From assembly GCF_008929045.1 (NCBI RefSeq), contig NZ_VFAH01000014.1, positions 1 to 64,000 of the forward strand: a stretch of 64,000 bases of DNA, written 5' to 3'. Positions 44,738 through 54,866 of the stretch are shown here, one piece after another. This DNA is from Noviherbaspirillum aerium (GTDB lineage Bacteria; Pseudomonadota; Gammaproteobacteria; Burkholderiales; Burkholderiaceae_D). Position 1 is the stretch's first letter. Each line of letters opens with the position of its first letter. The position numbers and the translations under genes were made by a program. Below the pieces are notes generated by a model. The model was not told the origin of the DNA, did no database searches, and saw only the letters and a program-made list of their open reading frames with translations.

Positions 44738-45661
44738 ATGCTGCAGCTCAATCAAGTCCAGTGTTTCGTCGAATTGGCCAGGGAGCTGCATTTCGGCCGC
44801 GCCGCCGAACGTCTGCACATGACGCAGCCGCCGCTGAGCCGGGCGATACAGCAGCTGGAATGGGAGCTCGGCGTGATCCTGTTCGAGCGCAGGCAGAATG
44901 CGGTCGCGCTCACCGCCGCCGGCCGTGCCTTCCTGCCAAAGGCGGTGCATCTGCTCGACCTGGCGGACGCCATGACATCGGTGGCGCGCCGCAGCGCCGG
45001 CGCGGCCGGGGCGGCATCGATCGCCCTCATCGGTTACGTGCCCTCGGCCGGGTTCGATTTTCTGCCGCGGGTAATGGCGGCGGTGGCGCGCAGCCTGCCG
45101 GGCATCGAGATGATCCTCCATGAAATGTCCACGCCCGAGGCGATTGCAGCACTGCATGCGGGACGGCTCGACCTTGCCGTGGTGCGCGCCCCGGCGCACT
45201 TCGACGGCCTGCATGCCCGCTGCGTGGTGCGGGAACCGGTGGTGGCCGCCATTCCGGCTTCGCATCCGCTTGCCGCAAGGCGACGGCTGGCCATCAACGA
45301 CCTGCATGAACAGCCCTTCATCATGTATAGCCCCGGCCAGGGCGGCTACTTCTATGAACTGGCCACCGCCGCCTTTCATACCTCGGGCATCGCGCCGCGC
45401 TACGTGCAGCATGTGCAGAAGACGCATACCATCCTCTCGCTGGTGGGCAGCGGGCTGGGGCTGGCGCTGTTGCCGCAGGCCACCGCCGCGGCGCGCTTTG
45501 CCGGCGTCACCTTCCGTCCCATCGACCTGCCGGCGCCCATCGTATCGGAGCTGCACCTGGCGTGGCCGCGCGGAGGCAGGTCGGCGGCGCGCCACATCGA
45601 GCAGCTGCGCGAACTGATCCTCGATCTGCCGGACGCTATGCCCTTGCCTGCGACAGAATGA
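44738..45661 (+). CDS. LysR-family transcriptional regulator
   Basis: A 307-residue regulator with HTH (MLQLNQVQCFVELARELHFGRAAERLHMTQPPLSRAIQQLE) and a sensor domain. It probably governs the Bug receptor/DHDPS-type genes just upstream. Its last 26 bp overlap the end of a convergent, clearly related LysR gene. Confidence 0.92.
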   Translation: MLQLNQVQCFVELARELHFGRAAERLHMTQPPLSRAIQQLEWELGVILFERRQNAVALTAAGRAFLPKAVHLLDLADAMTSVARRSAGAAGAASIALIGYVPSAGFDFLPRVMAAVARSLPGIEMILHEMSTPEAIAALHAGRLDLAVVRAPAHFDGLHARCVVREPVVAAIPASHPLAARRRLAINDLHEQPFIMYSPGQGGYFYELATAAFHTSGIAPRYVQHVQKTHTILSLVGSGLGLALLPQATAAARFAGVTFRPIDLPAPIVSELHLAWPRGGRSAARHIEQLRELILDLPDAMPLPATE

Positions 45662-46526
45662 ATCTGCGCATTTCATTGACCACCGGATTATCCTTTTCGT
45701 CGGCGCGGCGCCAGACCAGGTGCAGTTCCGCCAGCGCGCAGCCGGCCGGCGACAGCGGCCGGAAGACCACCTCGGGATAGGCCATGCGCGCCGCCGATGC
45801 CGGCACCAGCGCATGCCCCGCGCCAAGATTGACCAGCGCAAGGATGGAATGCAGGTGGCGGATGAACTGCACATAGCGCGGCGCGACACCCCGCCCGGCA
45901 AACATCGCCGTGAGCATCTGGTGATAGTGGCCCTCCGCTCCGGGCGGAAACATGATGAGCGGTTCGCCGTCGAGGTCCTGCAAGCTGACTTCCTCGCCTT
46001 GCGCCAGCCGGTGGCCGGCCGGCAGCGCCGCAAGAAAGGGTTCGCGCAGCACCGGAACCGATGACAGGTCGGGCAGGTCCGGCGCCATGGGAATCAATGC
46101 AAGATCGATGCGGCCGCCGCGCAGTCTTTCCAGCTGTTCATCGACCAGCAGTTCCTCCAGCGCGATCCGCACGTCGGGCAGGCGCGCCGCGGCGGCGGCG
46201 ACGAGATCCGGCACGAAGGCATAGCTGACGCTGTGGCCGATGGCCACGCGGCCGGCATCGCCGCGAAACGCATGCTGCGCTGCCTCGGCCGCGGCCTCGC
46301 CGGACTTGAGCAGGTGAATGGCTTCCGGCAGGAAGGCGCTGCCGGCTTCGGTCAGCACCACGCCGCGCCGGTCGCGGTCGAGCAGCCGCAGGCCCAGCGT
46401 CTTTTCCAGTTGCTGTATCTGCCTGCTGAGCGGCGGCTGCGTCATGTTGAGGCGTTCGGCGGCGCGGCCGAAGTTCAATTCCTGCGCCACCATGACAAAG
46501 CATCTGACTTGGCTGAGTTGAATCAT
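45636..46526 (-). CDS. LysR-family transcriptional regulator, paralogue of its convergent neighbour
   Basis: A 296-residue regulator; HTH MIQLSQVRCFVMVAQELNFGRAAERLNMTQPPLSRQIQQLE closely resembles the neighbour's. Its 3' end overlaps that gene tail to tail, as expected from an inverted duplication. It faces away from the APC permease gene and may regulate it across the 423-bp gap. Confidence 0.92.
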   Translation of the reverse strand: MIQLSQVRCFVMVAQELNFGRAAERLNMTQPPLSRQIQQLEKTLGLRLLDRDRRGVVLTEAGSAFLPEAIHLLKSGEAAAEAAQHAFRGDAGRVAIGHSVSYAFVPDLVAAAAARLPDVRIALEELLVDEQLERLRGGRIDLALIPMAPDLPDLSSVPVLREPFLAALPAGHRLAQGEEVSLQDLDGEPLIMFPPGAEGHYHQMLTAMFAGRGVAPRYVQFIRHLHSILALVNLGAGHALVPASAARMAYPEVVFRPLSPAGCALAELHLVWRRADEKDNPVVNEMRRFILSQARA

Positions 46527-46949
46527 CTTGTGCTGTGCGCTTCATCGCCAACGCGGTTTGCCATCGGCGGTACGAAGTCCTGAAGTTGCGACCACGGCAA
46601 GTATAGGCGAGCTTCATGGGAAGCATCTTGCCGGGGCCGACGTCAACGTCAGTATCGAAGGGCATGCCAAGGGTATCTTCCGGTGAAATTCATGTCCGGC
46701 CGCAAGATTGCCGCGTTCTAATAGCATGTGATCCATGTCATGTCTCGCATGCAAGGCACGAACCTTTTCCCCGGCTTTGCCTCGCATCCCAATAAACCAG
46801 CGGCTGGTACGAGCATTGCGCCCGCGATCACCGGAAGTCCGGCGTATCGGCCCTTTTTCATTCGATTCAGGCTTTGCTGCAGAAGGAGACGAGCGCGAGC
46901 ACTGGCACGTTTTTCCCCGCGGCAGGCCGCCGGAGCCAGGGGTTACGAC
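46527..46949. other. Divergent intergenic region between LysR and APC permease
   Basis: Long frames continuous with the permease run back to 46728, but they are Arg/Ala-rich and unlike transporter N-termini. Likely promoter and operator DNA; no specific site was assigned. Confidence 0.45.
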
Positions 46950-48377
46950 ATGCCAGACAGTGCACGCGCGCCTGTTTCGTCATCCACCGCCGCGGCCCTG
47001 CCGCGCCCGACGCTCGGACTGCCGCAGGCGGTCGCGCTGATCGTCGGCGTGGTGGTCGGCGCCGGCATCTTCAAGTCGCCGTCGATGGTGGCCGGCATGG
47101 CGGGCAGCACCGAATGGATGTTCGCCGCCTGGATCTTCGGCGGCGTCATTTCGCTGATCGGGGCGCTTTGCTATGCCGAGCTGACCACCGCCTATTCGCA
47201 TGCCGGCGGCGACTATCATTTCCTTCATCGCGCCTACGGCCGCTCGGTGGCCTTCCTGTTCGGCTGGGCGCGGCTCTCGGTCATCACCACCGGCTCGATC
47301 GCGCTGCTCGCCTTCGTGTTCGGGGACTATCTGCATCGCCTGCTGCCGCTGGAATTCGTCGGCAAGGAATGGGGGCCGGTACTCTATGCGGCGGCGGCGG
47401 TGATCGTGCTGACCGGCATCAACCTGCTCGGCATCAAGGCCGGTTCCTCCATGCAGACCTGGCTGACGGTGATGGAAATCCTCGGCTTGCTGGTGATCGT
47501 CATTGCCGCGCTGGCAATACGGGGCGGCCCGCCGGAGCCCGCCGTGCCCGCGGCCGCGCCGACAAGCGCCTCATTCGGCCTGGCGATGGTCTTCGTGCTG
47601 CTGACCTACGGCGGCTGGAACGAGGCCGCCTATATCAGCGCCGAGATCAAGGACGCGCGGCGCAACATGGTGAAGGCGCTCTCCTTGTCCATCATCATCA
47701 TCACCCTGCTGTATGTGCTGGTGAACTGGGCTTTCTGGAAGGGGCTGGGCATCGGCGCCATGGCCAAGTCCGACGCGGTGGCCGCCGACATGATGCAGTC
47801 CACGCTCGGCTCCGCCGGGCAGATCTTCATCGCGCTGCTGGTCGTGGTGTCGTCGGTGACATCGATCAATGCCACGATGATCGTCGGCGCCCGCACCAGC
47901 TATGCGCTGGCCTGCGACTGGCCGGTGCTCGGCAGGCTGGCGGTATGGGACGCGCACCGCGACAGCCCGGCCACCGCCATGCTGGTCCAGGGCGTGGCCG
48001 CGCTGTGCCTGCTGGCCCTGGGCGCGATGATCGGCAGCGGCTTCAAGGCCATGGTGGAATTCACCGCGCCGGTCTTCTGGCTGTTCTTCCTGCTGTCGGG
48101 CCTGTCGCTGATCGTGCTGCGCATCCGCGACCCGCACACCGAGCGCCCCTTCCGCGTGCCGCTCTATCCGCTGCTGCCGCTCTGCTTTTGCGCCACCAGC
48201 GCCTTCATGCTGTGGTCCAGCCTGTCTTACGTGTACAGCCAGGAACTCGGCGGCCTCAACGCCGCCTGGATCGGGGTGGCCGTCCTGCTCGCCGGCATCC
48301 TGCTTCTGGGCCTGATGCATGTCCTGCACCCGGATTCGTCGCCGCGCCATCTTCCCCCACAAACCAGCAAGGAGTAA
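46950..48377 (+). CDS. APC-superfamily amino acid permease
   Basis: A 475-residue inner-membrane carrier with 12 predicted segments. GVVVGAGIFKSPSMVAGMAG is the conserved first-helix substrate loop of APC exchangers, and CYAELTTAYSHAGGDYHFL follows. It is closest in style to the LAT/serine-threonine type of exchanger. The ATG at 46950 puts the helix-1 motif at residue 35. The exported methyltransferase starts 4 bp after its stop, so the two are co-transcribed. Confidence 0.9.
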   Translation: MPDSARAPVSSSTAAALPRPTLGLPQAVALIVGVVVGAGIFKSPSMVAGMAGSTEWMFAAWIFGGVISLIGALCYAELTTAYSHAGGDYHFLHRAYGRSVAFLFGWARLSVITTGSIALLAFVFGDYLHRLLPLEFVGKEWGPVLYAAAAVIVLTGINLLGIKAGSSMQTWLTVMEILGLLVIVIAALAIRGGPPEPAVPAAAPTSASFGLAMVFVLLTYGGWNEAAYISAEIKDARRNMVKALSLSIIIITLLYVLVNWAFWKGLGIGAMAKSDAVAADMMQSTLGSAGQIFIALLVVVSSVTSINATMIVGARTSYALACDWPVLGRLAVWDAHRDSPATAMLVQGVAALCLLALGAMIGSGFKAMVEFTAPVFWLFFLLSGLSLIVLRIRDPHTERPFRVPLYPLLPLCFCATSAFMLWSSLSYVYSQELGGLNAAWIGVAVLLAGILLLGLMHVLHPDSSPRHLPPQTSKE

Positions 48378-48381
48378 TGCC

Positions 48382-48987
48382 ATGCAATCGCGTTCCCGCT
48401 CCCGCCCCGCCTTACCCATCGGCCTGTCTGGCCTTTTCCTGTTTGCGCTGATCTGGGCCCTGGGCATCGCGGGCGCGCGGGCGCAGACCTCGCCCAAGCT
48501 CGATGTGCCCTACGTTCCCACGCCGGAAAACATCGTCAACCGCATGCTGGACATGGCCAAGGTCGGAAAGAATGATGTGCTGTACGACCTCGGCTGCGGC
48601 GACGGACGCATCGTCATCACCGCCGCGAAGGAGCGCGGCGCAACCGGCGTCGGCATCGATCTCAATCCGGTGCGCATCGAGGAAGCCAAGGCCAATGCGA
48701 AAGCCGCCGGCGTCGAAAGCCAGGTCGACTTCAAGGTGGGCGACCTGTTCAAGGCCGACGTGTCGAAAGCCACCGTGGTAACGCTTTACCTGCTGCCGGA
48801 AGTCAACCGCAAGATCCGGCCGATGCTCTGGAAGCAATTGAAGGTCGGCACCCGCGTGGTATCGCACGACTTCGACATGGGCGCGGAATGGCCGCCGGAA
48901 AGGGAGGAACGCATCGGCGGCAAGACGCTCTACTACTGGACGATCACGCCGGCGCACAAGGCGGCTGGCAATTCCACGAAGAGTTGA
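48382..48987 (+). CDS. Class I SAM-dependent methyltransferase with signal peptide
   Basis: A 201-residue protein. Residues 1-35 form a clear export signal (Arg-rich start, GLSGLFLFALIWALGIAG, cleavage near ARA-Q). The mature part is a Rossmann methyltransferase with motif I VLYDLGCGDG at 66-75 and acidic GIDLNP after strand 2. Export of a SAM enzyme is odd because SAM is cytosolic; it may be membrane-anchored. AAGGAGTAATG lies upstream of ATG 48382. Linked to the permease gene by a 4-bp gap. Substrate unknown. Confidence 0.85.
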   Translation: MQSRSRSRPALPIGLSGLFLFALIWALGIAGARAQTSPKLDVPYVPTPENIVNRMLDMAKVGKNDVLYDLGCGDGRIVITAAKERGATGVGIDLNPVRIEEAKANAKAAGVESQVDFKVGDLFKADVSKATVVTLYLLPEVNRKIRPMLWKQLKVGTRVVSHDFDMGAEWPPEREERIGGKTLYYWTITPAHKAAGNSTKS

Positions 48988-49100
48988 GTTGAGCCAAGCC
49001 GGCGGCTTCGGCCACGGCAGGAAAAACGGCTTCTTCATTTCTTCATTGATGAAACATGAAACGCTTCATGCGCCGGCGTGTCCATCCAGTTCAATGCGCC

Positions 49101-49147
49101 GGCAATGCGACGAACCCGGAACCAGTTGCCTGGTTCGTCGCGTTGCC
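49101..49147 (+). terminator. Hairpin downstream of the methyltransferase gene
   Basis: A 16-bp stem with one G-T wobble (GGCAATGCGACGAACC at 49101-49116 pairing with 49132-49147) and a 15-nt loop. No strong T-run; it may attenuate read-through into the next gene. Confidence 0.4.
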
Positions 49148-49177
49148 GGCCGGCGGCCTTATCAATGGAGTCAGCAA

Positions 49178-49636
49178 ATGAAAACACGGACTACGATCAC
49201 AATCGACGGCGCAGCCTATGAATTGAGCGATGAATTCCTCTCCCATGTGCTGGAACTGGCCGTCGAAGGCGGCTGCTCCTACTGGGCCGACGCCAGCGGC
49301 GAGGCGGCCGACAAGGCGCAGGGCAACGAAAGCATCCGCGACTTCGACCTGAGCGACTATGTCGAACACGATTCGGATGTGGACGACGGCGACGCACCGG
49401 TCTATGCCTCGGCCACCTTCCTCGCCTCCAAGGACCCGGCGCAAGGCGGCACGCTCGATTTGCAGGGCGTGGCCGATGCGATCGAGCGCATCGTCAGCGG
49501 CGACGCCGAAGTGCCGGAAGGCATCCGGGAAATCATCAGCGTCGCGGTGGAAGACGGCGACGCCTCGGACATCGATACGGAAGCGGCCGATTGCATTGTG
49601 CAGATCGGGCTGTTCGATGAAATCGTGTATGGATGA
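49178..49636 (+). CDS. Hypothetical highly acidic protein
   Basis: A 152-residue soluble protein rich in Asp and Glu, especially in DLSDYVEHDSDVDDGDAP and VEDGDASDIDTEAAD. No family is recognised. GGAG lies 8 bp before ATG 49178. Such acidity can mark a DNA mimic or inhibitor, but there is no direct support. A GC-rich hairpin (49686-49711) follows the gene. Confidence 0.6.
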   Translation: MKTRTTITIDGAAYELSDEFLSHVLELAVEGGCSYWADASGEAADKAQGNESIRDFDLSDYVEHDSDVDDGDAPVYASATFLASKDPAQGGTLDLQGVADAIERIVSGDAEVPEGIREIISVAVEDGDASDIDTEAADCIVQIGLFDEIVYG

Positions 49637-49685
49637 ATGGCTGTCGCGATGCAGGCTGACGTTTCGCGTACTGCGGTCACGAAAC

Positions 49686-49711
49686 ACGGGCGGCGCGTGC
49701 CGGCCGCCCGT
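49686..49711. terminator. Hairpin between convergent acidic-protein and SulP genes
   Basis: A 9-bp perfect stem ACGGGCGGC/GCCGCCCGT with an 8-nt loop, 50 bp after the acidic-protein stop. No T-run. Confidence 0.4.
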
Positions 49712-49890
49712 CGCTACGCCCTAGTGGCGTGAGTTTGCAATTTGTTGAAGGCTAATGTGGCGAAATCATGTCGAGACAAGGAAACAAGCAAAGCAAGGCC
49801 GCGCCTTTGTCATGCGTTGCGCGCATTGTTGACGCAGTATCGGCATGATTCTCGTCCACCATTTGATCAACAAATTTTTAACTCGCACCA

Positions 49891-51372
49891 CTAGTGGCCA
49901 ACCAGAACATCGTGCCCGTCATGCTTGTCGTGTACGCCAAACCTGTCGACCAAGGTGGCGCTGGCTTCGTTGAGGCCGTGTACGTCTACTTGCGCGCCTG
50001 ACTTGCGGAACTTGAATACGACCTTGTCCAGTGCGCTGATCGCGGTGATATCCCAGAAGTGCGCCTGGCTGAGGTCGATATACACCTTGTCGACAGCCTC
50101 GCCATAGTCGAACGAATGAACGAGCTGATCCGACGAAGCAAAGAAGACTTGCCCCGTTACCTGGTACCGGCGGGTGCGACCGGCGTCTTCCGCCTGAGAA
50201 CTGACGCTGAGCAGCCTGCTGACCTTCTGCGCGAAAAAGACGCCAGACAGCAAAACGCCGGTCAGCACGCCTTTCGCCAGATCATGGGTCGCCACCGTGA
50301 CGACGACGGTGGCAATCATCACGATGCTCGAACTTGGCGGGTGCTCCCGCAGGTGTTTGATCGACCCCCAGTTGAATGTGCCGATGGACACCATGATCAT
50401 CACCGCAACAAGGGCCGCCATCGGAATCTGCCGCACCCATTCGCCCAGGAACACGACCAGAATCAACAGCACCACGCCCGCGGTCAGGGTGGAGAGGCGG
50501 CCGCGGCCGCCGGACTTCACGTTGATGACGGACTGTCCAATCATTGCGCAACCCGCCATGCCGCCGATGAAGCCGGTCGCAATGTTCGAAATTCCCTGGC
50601 CTATGCACTCGCGGTTCTTGTCGCTCTTGGTGTCCGTCATGTCATCGACGATGGTGGCCGTCATCAATGACTCAAGCAGGCCGACCACCATCAAGGTCAC
50701 CGAGTAAGGCAGGATGATCTGCAAGGTTTCGAGATTGAACGGGATGTTCGGGATCAGGAACGACGGCAGGCTCTCCGGAAGTTGCCCCATGTCGCCGACG
50801 GTACGGATTTCCAGGCCCAATGCCAGCGATACGCCTGTCAGCGCGACAATGGCGACCAGCGGGGAAGGCACGGCACGTGTCAGATATGGCAAGCCGTAGA
50901 TGATCGCCAGACCCGCGGCCGTGACGGCGTATACATGCCATGTGACGTTCGTCAGCTCGGGCAATTGCGCGAGGAAGATCAGGATGGCCAGTGCGTTCAC
51001 GAAACCTGTCACAACCGAGCGCGAGACGAAGCGCATCAGTCGGCCCAGCTTTATCCATCCGGCGACAATTTGCAGAACGCCGGCCAGCACCGTTGCTGCA
51101 AGAAGATAGTCCAGCCCATGGGTTTTCACCAGCGTGGCCATGACGAGGGCCATGGCCCCGGTGGCAGCGGAAATCATTCCCGGACGCCCCCCGAAGAAGG
51201 CGATCAGGGTCGCGATGGAGAAGGAAGCATACAAGCCTACCTTCGGGTCCACACCGGCAATGATGGAAAAAGCGATCGCCTCCGGAATAAGAGCGAGCGC
51301 GACGACGAGACCTGCGAGCAGATCATTACGGACATTGGAAAACCAGTCCTGGCGAATATTTGATAAAGACAT
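49891..51372 (-). CDS. SulP-family anion transporter (bicarbonate/sulfate type) with STAS domain
   Basis: A 493-residue carrier, shorter than the first Sul[35 protein letters not shown] opens the transport domain, [28 protein letters not shown] is the conserved central loop, and a STAS domain ends it ([19 protein letters not shown]). It belongs to the branch often annotated as bicarbonate or sulfate transporters. ATG 51372 is preceded by AAGGTG. The C-terminal tail is His/Asp-rich ([13 protein letters not shown]). Confidence 0.92.
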   Translation of the reverse strand: MSLSNIRQDWFSNVRNDLLAGLVVALALIPEAIAFSIIAGVDPKVGLYASFSIATLIAFFGGRPGMISAATGAMALVMATLVKTHGLDYLLAATVLAGVLQIVAGWIKLGRLMRFVSRSVVTGFVNALAILIFLAQLPELTNVTWHVYAVTAAGLAIIYGLPYLTRAVPSPLVAIVALTGVSLALGLEIRTVGDMGQLPESLPSFLIPNIPFNLETLQIILPYSVTLMVVGLLESLMTATIVDDMTDTKSDKNRECIGQGISNIATGFIGGMAGCAMIGQSVINVKSGGRGRLSTLTAGVVLLILVVFLGEWVRQIPMAALVAVMIMVSIGTFNWGSIKHLREHPPSSSIVMIATVVVTVATHDLAKGVLTGVLLSGVFFAQKVSRLLSVSSQAEDAGRTRRYQVTGQVFFASSDQLVHSFDYGEAVDKVYIDLSQAHFWDITAISALDKVVFKFRKSGAQVDVHGLNEASATLVDRFGVHDKHDGHDVLVGH

Positions 51373-51399
51373 GGATGCACCTTCTCGGGCGAGTAGCAA

Positions 51400-52019
51400 T
51401 GCTGCCGAGAACTAGATGGAAAAGACTCTACGCGAAGGATCCGCGTGGCATGGGTAACGGAGCAAGAACAGGCACGACGCCGCGCGGCGACATCGGGCTA
51501 TCTGCCGAAGGAAAGGGGTCTTACGGGGGAGTTACTGAACAGAAATGGCCACGCGGCATACCGGATCCCGCAAAGGAAACTACCTCAAGGCCCAAGCGCA
51601 CGAAACGAGCACACTCGTCGCTGTGTATTGCGCGCGAGATCGGGTTCGGCAGTGAAGGCGGAGGGGTCATAGGCCGCTATTTTGCACTGCAGCATAGCGT
51701 GAGTCAAGGAACGTCCGTATCGCGCATGCCTCACAAGACCCTGTCAGGGGCTGATCGGTCCACGTTCAGCGCGTGGCTTTCCCTCCCATACCGCTGCGCT
51801 CGAGGCAAGCCCCGGTCGACGCGGAACCGGGCTACGAGCAAGTTCGTTAAAAAGCGGGCTTCAGACAGCTGCGAATTTCTCGGTTGATACTCACGATCGA
51901 TGCATATTCGACCAGTCCTCCCCAAGCGGCCGAGGCGCTCGAACGTAGTGCGACACGGCATTTACCGGCCAGTCACAAACCCCGGCCGGCAGCGCACATT
52001 TACTCCGGTCTCGATTGGA
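51400..52019. other. Intergenic stretch, no gene recognised
   Basis: About 620 bp between the SulP start and the F420-type oxidoreductase end. Frames present have basic, low-complexity translations without family resemblance. The left part must hold the SulP promoter. Confidence 0.5.
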
Positions 52020-52622
52020 TCATCCCATCTTGACCAGATTAAGCGCAGGCAAGGAGCCGCCGGGGAACTGGGCCAGTTTGCCGCCTATGCTGACGGGGCC
52101 CAAGTCGATGCCGAAAAATCCCAGTTGATCAATCAGTCCGTTCACGACAGCCTTGGACTGGTCATGGTCTCCCGAGTAGAACAGGATTCGCTTGCCACCG
52201 TCGGAAGAAGGATCCTGCGCGAGCAGTTCCGCTTGCAGATGATTGAACGCCTTGACCACGCGTGCGCCAGGAACCATGTCACTGAAAACTTCAGTCGAGA
52301 GCCGGCCATGCAGTTCCGCCGGCTTGAACAGCGGTGCTTCGATCGGGTTGTTGGCATCGATCACGATGCGTCCCTTGAAATCCGGCAGCCCTGCAAGCGC
52401 CCGGGGCAGTTTTGACCAGTTGACCGCCACTAGAACGATGTCCTGTGCGGCAGCCTCCTCCTTTGTGCCTGCCTTGATGGATGGGCCAAGCTCCCGAACC
52501 AGTTCTTTCAACGATTCCGGTCCGCGGCTGTTTGCAATAACAGCTCGAATGCCTTTGTTGGCGATAGCTTTGGCAAAGGCAGAGCCGATGGCACCTGCGC
52601 CGATGATTCCGATGGTTTGCAT
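52020..52622 (-). CDS. NADPH-dependent F420-reductase-like oxidoreductase
   Basis: A 200-residue Rossmann protein of the F420_oxidored family, with TIGIIGAGAIGSAFAKAIA at 3-21 and VIDANNPI in the middle. Proteobacterial members without F420 probably use other acceptors. It lies 32 bp downstream of the SDR gene on the same strand, so both form an operon, likely controlled by the divergent LysR. Confidence 0.88.
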   Translation of the reverse strand: MQTIGIIGAGAIGSAFAKAIANKGIRAVIANSRGPESLKELVRELGPSIKAGTKEEAAAQDIVLVAVNWSKLPRALAGLPDFKGRIVIDANNPIEAPLFKPAELHGRLSTEVFSDMVPGARVVKAFNHLQAELLAQDPSSDGGKRILFYSGDHDQSKAVVNGLIDQLGFFGIDLGPVSIGGKLAQFPGGSLPALNLVKMG

Positions 52623-52654
52623 GATGACTCCTTTATCTGGATATGGGGTAGGGA

Positions 52655-53407
52655 TTAAGCAGTAAATCCACCGTCTGCAAGGATGTCCGCACCAGTCACG
52701 AATGCGGCTTCCGCGCTGGCAAGGAAGGCAACGACACTGGCAATCTCATGGGACTTGCCATAACGACCGATGGCCATGCCGGGGCCTACAATCTTGCTGA
52801 CCGGACCGCCATCCGGGTTCATGTCGGTATCGGTCGGGCCAGGATGCACTGTATTGACGGTGATTCCTTTCGGGCCCAGATCACGGACCAGACTACGGTT
52901 GAAGCCTGACACCGCGCCTTTGGTCAATGTGTAGAGGGATGCGCCGGGAAAGGCGGCGTAACGAGTCATTGAGGAGCCGATATGGATGACGCGACCGCCT
53001 TCCTTCATGTGGCGAACAGCCTCCTGCGTGGCGACGAATACGCCTGTGACATTGACAGCGATCATGCGCTCGTAATCTTCAAACGTGATCTGCTCAATGG
53101 GGCCGCCCAGGGCAATACCCGCATTGTTGACGAGAATATCAATGCCGCCGAAGGCTTCTACTGTCTTTGCGACTGCAGCGCGCACTGCTGCGGCGTTGCC
53201 CGCATCGGCTTGTATGGCAATTGCCCGGCCGCCCGCTTGCTTGATCGCATCTATGACCTGTTCGGCTTTGTCAGGAGAAGCGCTATAGGTAAAAGCCACC
53301 AAGGCGCCGTCGGCAGCCAGTTTCTTGGCGATGGATGCACCGATTGAACGCGAGCCTCCGGTAACGAGTGCAATTTTTCCGGCGAGAGTTGATGTGGTGG
53401 TGGTCAT
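52655..53407 (-). CDS. Short-chain dehydrogenase/reductase
   Basis: A 250-residue classical SDR. Cofactor motif TGGSRSIGASI at 16-26, NNAG near 94-97, catalytic Ser145/146 and Tyr159-x3-Lys163 are all in place; the C-terminus ends FVTGADILADGGFTA as in 3-oxoacyl-reductase-like SDRs. It is transcribed with the F420-type gene and divergent from a LysR gene 116 bp away, a common regulator/target layout. Confidence 0.92.
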   Translation of the reverse strand: MTTTTSTLAGKIALVTGGSRSIGASIAKKLAADGALVAFTYSASPDKAEQVIDAIKQAGGRAIAIQADAGNAAAVRAAVAKTVEAFGGIDILVNNAGIALGGPIEQITFEDYERMIAVNVTGVFVATQEAVRHMKEGGRVIHIGSSMTRYAAFPGASLYTLTKGAVSGFNRSLVRDLGPKGITVNTVHPGPTDTDMNPDGGPVSKIVGPGMAIGRYGKSHEIASVVAFLASAEAAFVTGADILADGGFTA

Positions 53408-53523
53408 TTGGTTTTACTCCTTCATGTGTGGTTGGTTGATGGAGTGAATCATAGGCTTGCGATTGCGTTATGATTAGCGGGTAATGGTTTGAATCATTTT
53501 CAAATTTGAATTGAAGGGACGGA

Positions 53524-54453
53524 ATGGAAACCCTGGCAAATCTGGAGTCTTTCGTCCGCAGCGCCGAAACCGGAAGTTTTTCCGAGGCCGCCAGGCGATT
53601 GGCGCTGACGCCTGCCGCGGTCAGTCGCAATGTTTCGATACTGGAAAAGAATATTGGCGTGCGTCTGTTCCAGCGCTCCACACGCAAGCTGACCTTAACT
53701 GAGGCCGGAGAGCGCTTTCTCCTGGGAGTCAGGGAGCACCTGGAAGGATTGGAGGGCGCGATTGCTTCGGTCGCCAGGGATACGGGCGAGCCGGCAGGCG
53801 TATTGAAGCTCAGTCTTTCCCCGACATTCGGCCTGACCTATATCCTGCCGTTGCTGCCGTCCTTCATGGAGCGTTATCCGCTGATTCGCCCGGACTGGCA
53901 TTTCGAGAACCGGCAGGTTGACCTGATTGCCGAGGGCTACGATATTGCCATTGGCGGCGGCTTCGAGCTTGCGCCAGGACTTGTATCGCGACCGCTGGCT
54001 CCAGCCCATATCATTGCCGTGGCTTCGCCTGCCTACATGGCCCGGCGAACACTTCCGGCAGACCCGGAAGGACTATCCGCATTGAATGGCATTGTGATGA
54101 GATCGGCCAACACGGGCCGCGTACGCCAGTGGACCATGCGCAATGCGGCAGGCAAGGAGATGCCTGCAAGGCTGACGGAACACATGGTATTCAATGACCC
54201 CGCTGCCATATGCCAGGCCGCGCTGATCGGGCTCGGGGTTGCGGCACTGGCGGTGCCAGATGTACTGCCGTGGTTGGAGGCCGGAGACTTGGTCAGGCTG
54301 GCACCCAAATGGTATGCCGATGCCGGCGCCATTTCCATCTACTATCCCAGCCGTTCACTGTTGCCGGCCAAAACAAGGGCGCTCATCGATTTTATTGTGG
54401 AAACCTTCGAGCGGGAGCAGTTGGCCAAACGGTTTGCCGGAAGCATTGGTTGA
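53524..54453 (+). CDS. LysR-family transcriptional regulator (AaeR/DmlR-like)
   Basis: A 309-residue regulator with N-terminal HTH (METLANLESFVRSAETGSFSEAARRLALTPAAVSRNVSILE) and a sensor domain. It is divergent from the SDR/F420-type operon and likely controls it, possibly in response to a reactive carbonyl or redox cue. AAGGGACGG lies upstream of the ATG. Confidence 0.92.
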   Translation: METLANLESFVRSAETGSFSEAARRLALTPAAVSRNVSILEKNIGVRLFQRSTRKLTLTEAGERFLLGVREHLEGLEGAIASVARDTGEPAGVLKLSLSPTFGLTYILPLLPSFMERYPLIRPDWHFENRQVDLIAEGYDIAIGGGFELAPGLVSRPLAPAHIIAVASPAYMARRTLPADPEGLSALNGIVMRSANTGRVRQWTMRNAAGKEMPARLTEHMVFNDPAAICQAALIGLGVAALAVPDVLPWLEAGDLVRLAPKWYADAGAISIYYPSRSLLPAKTRALIDFIVETFEREQLAKRFAGSIG

Positions 54454-54866
54454 AAATATTCGAAAACAATAGGCTTGCGGAAAGCCTGTGGGACCATAGA
54501 CGACATGACAGGCCAGGGCCGAAGGTTTCGTCCAGAGCGCGCGCCGAAGCTGCCCCTTCCGCGATGTTGGCAAGATCGGTTTCAGACCGGATCAACCGGG
54601 TTGATCTATGCCACACTCGCAGAGTACATGACCTCGGCAACGGGATATGTCGCGTGAGACCGGTTGCGGTTACGCATGGCAAAATCGTCGTAGGGACCGT
54701 GCAACCTTCCGCATTCGTGTCGAGCGCAGCCTCTGCGACCTTCCCCTGCCGCATGAAGCGCTATCGGCTGGAAAGCTTGTTGCGGGCATCGTAGTATTGA
54801 TGGAACGGGCCGACGATGTGTTCGACGCATGTTGCGCCGACGGGCCAGGAATTTCAGGGAGTCAGA
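54454..54866. other. Intergenic region before glutathione reductase, no gene recognised
   Basis: Frames on both strands are short and unsupported. It must contain the promoter of the reductase gene. Confidence 0.45.

Noticed and set aside
46728-46949. N-terminal extension of the APC permease
   Set aside because: The extra 74 residues are Arg-rich and unlike APC N-termini; ATG 46950 gives the normal layout.
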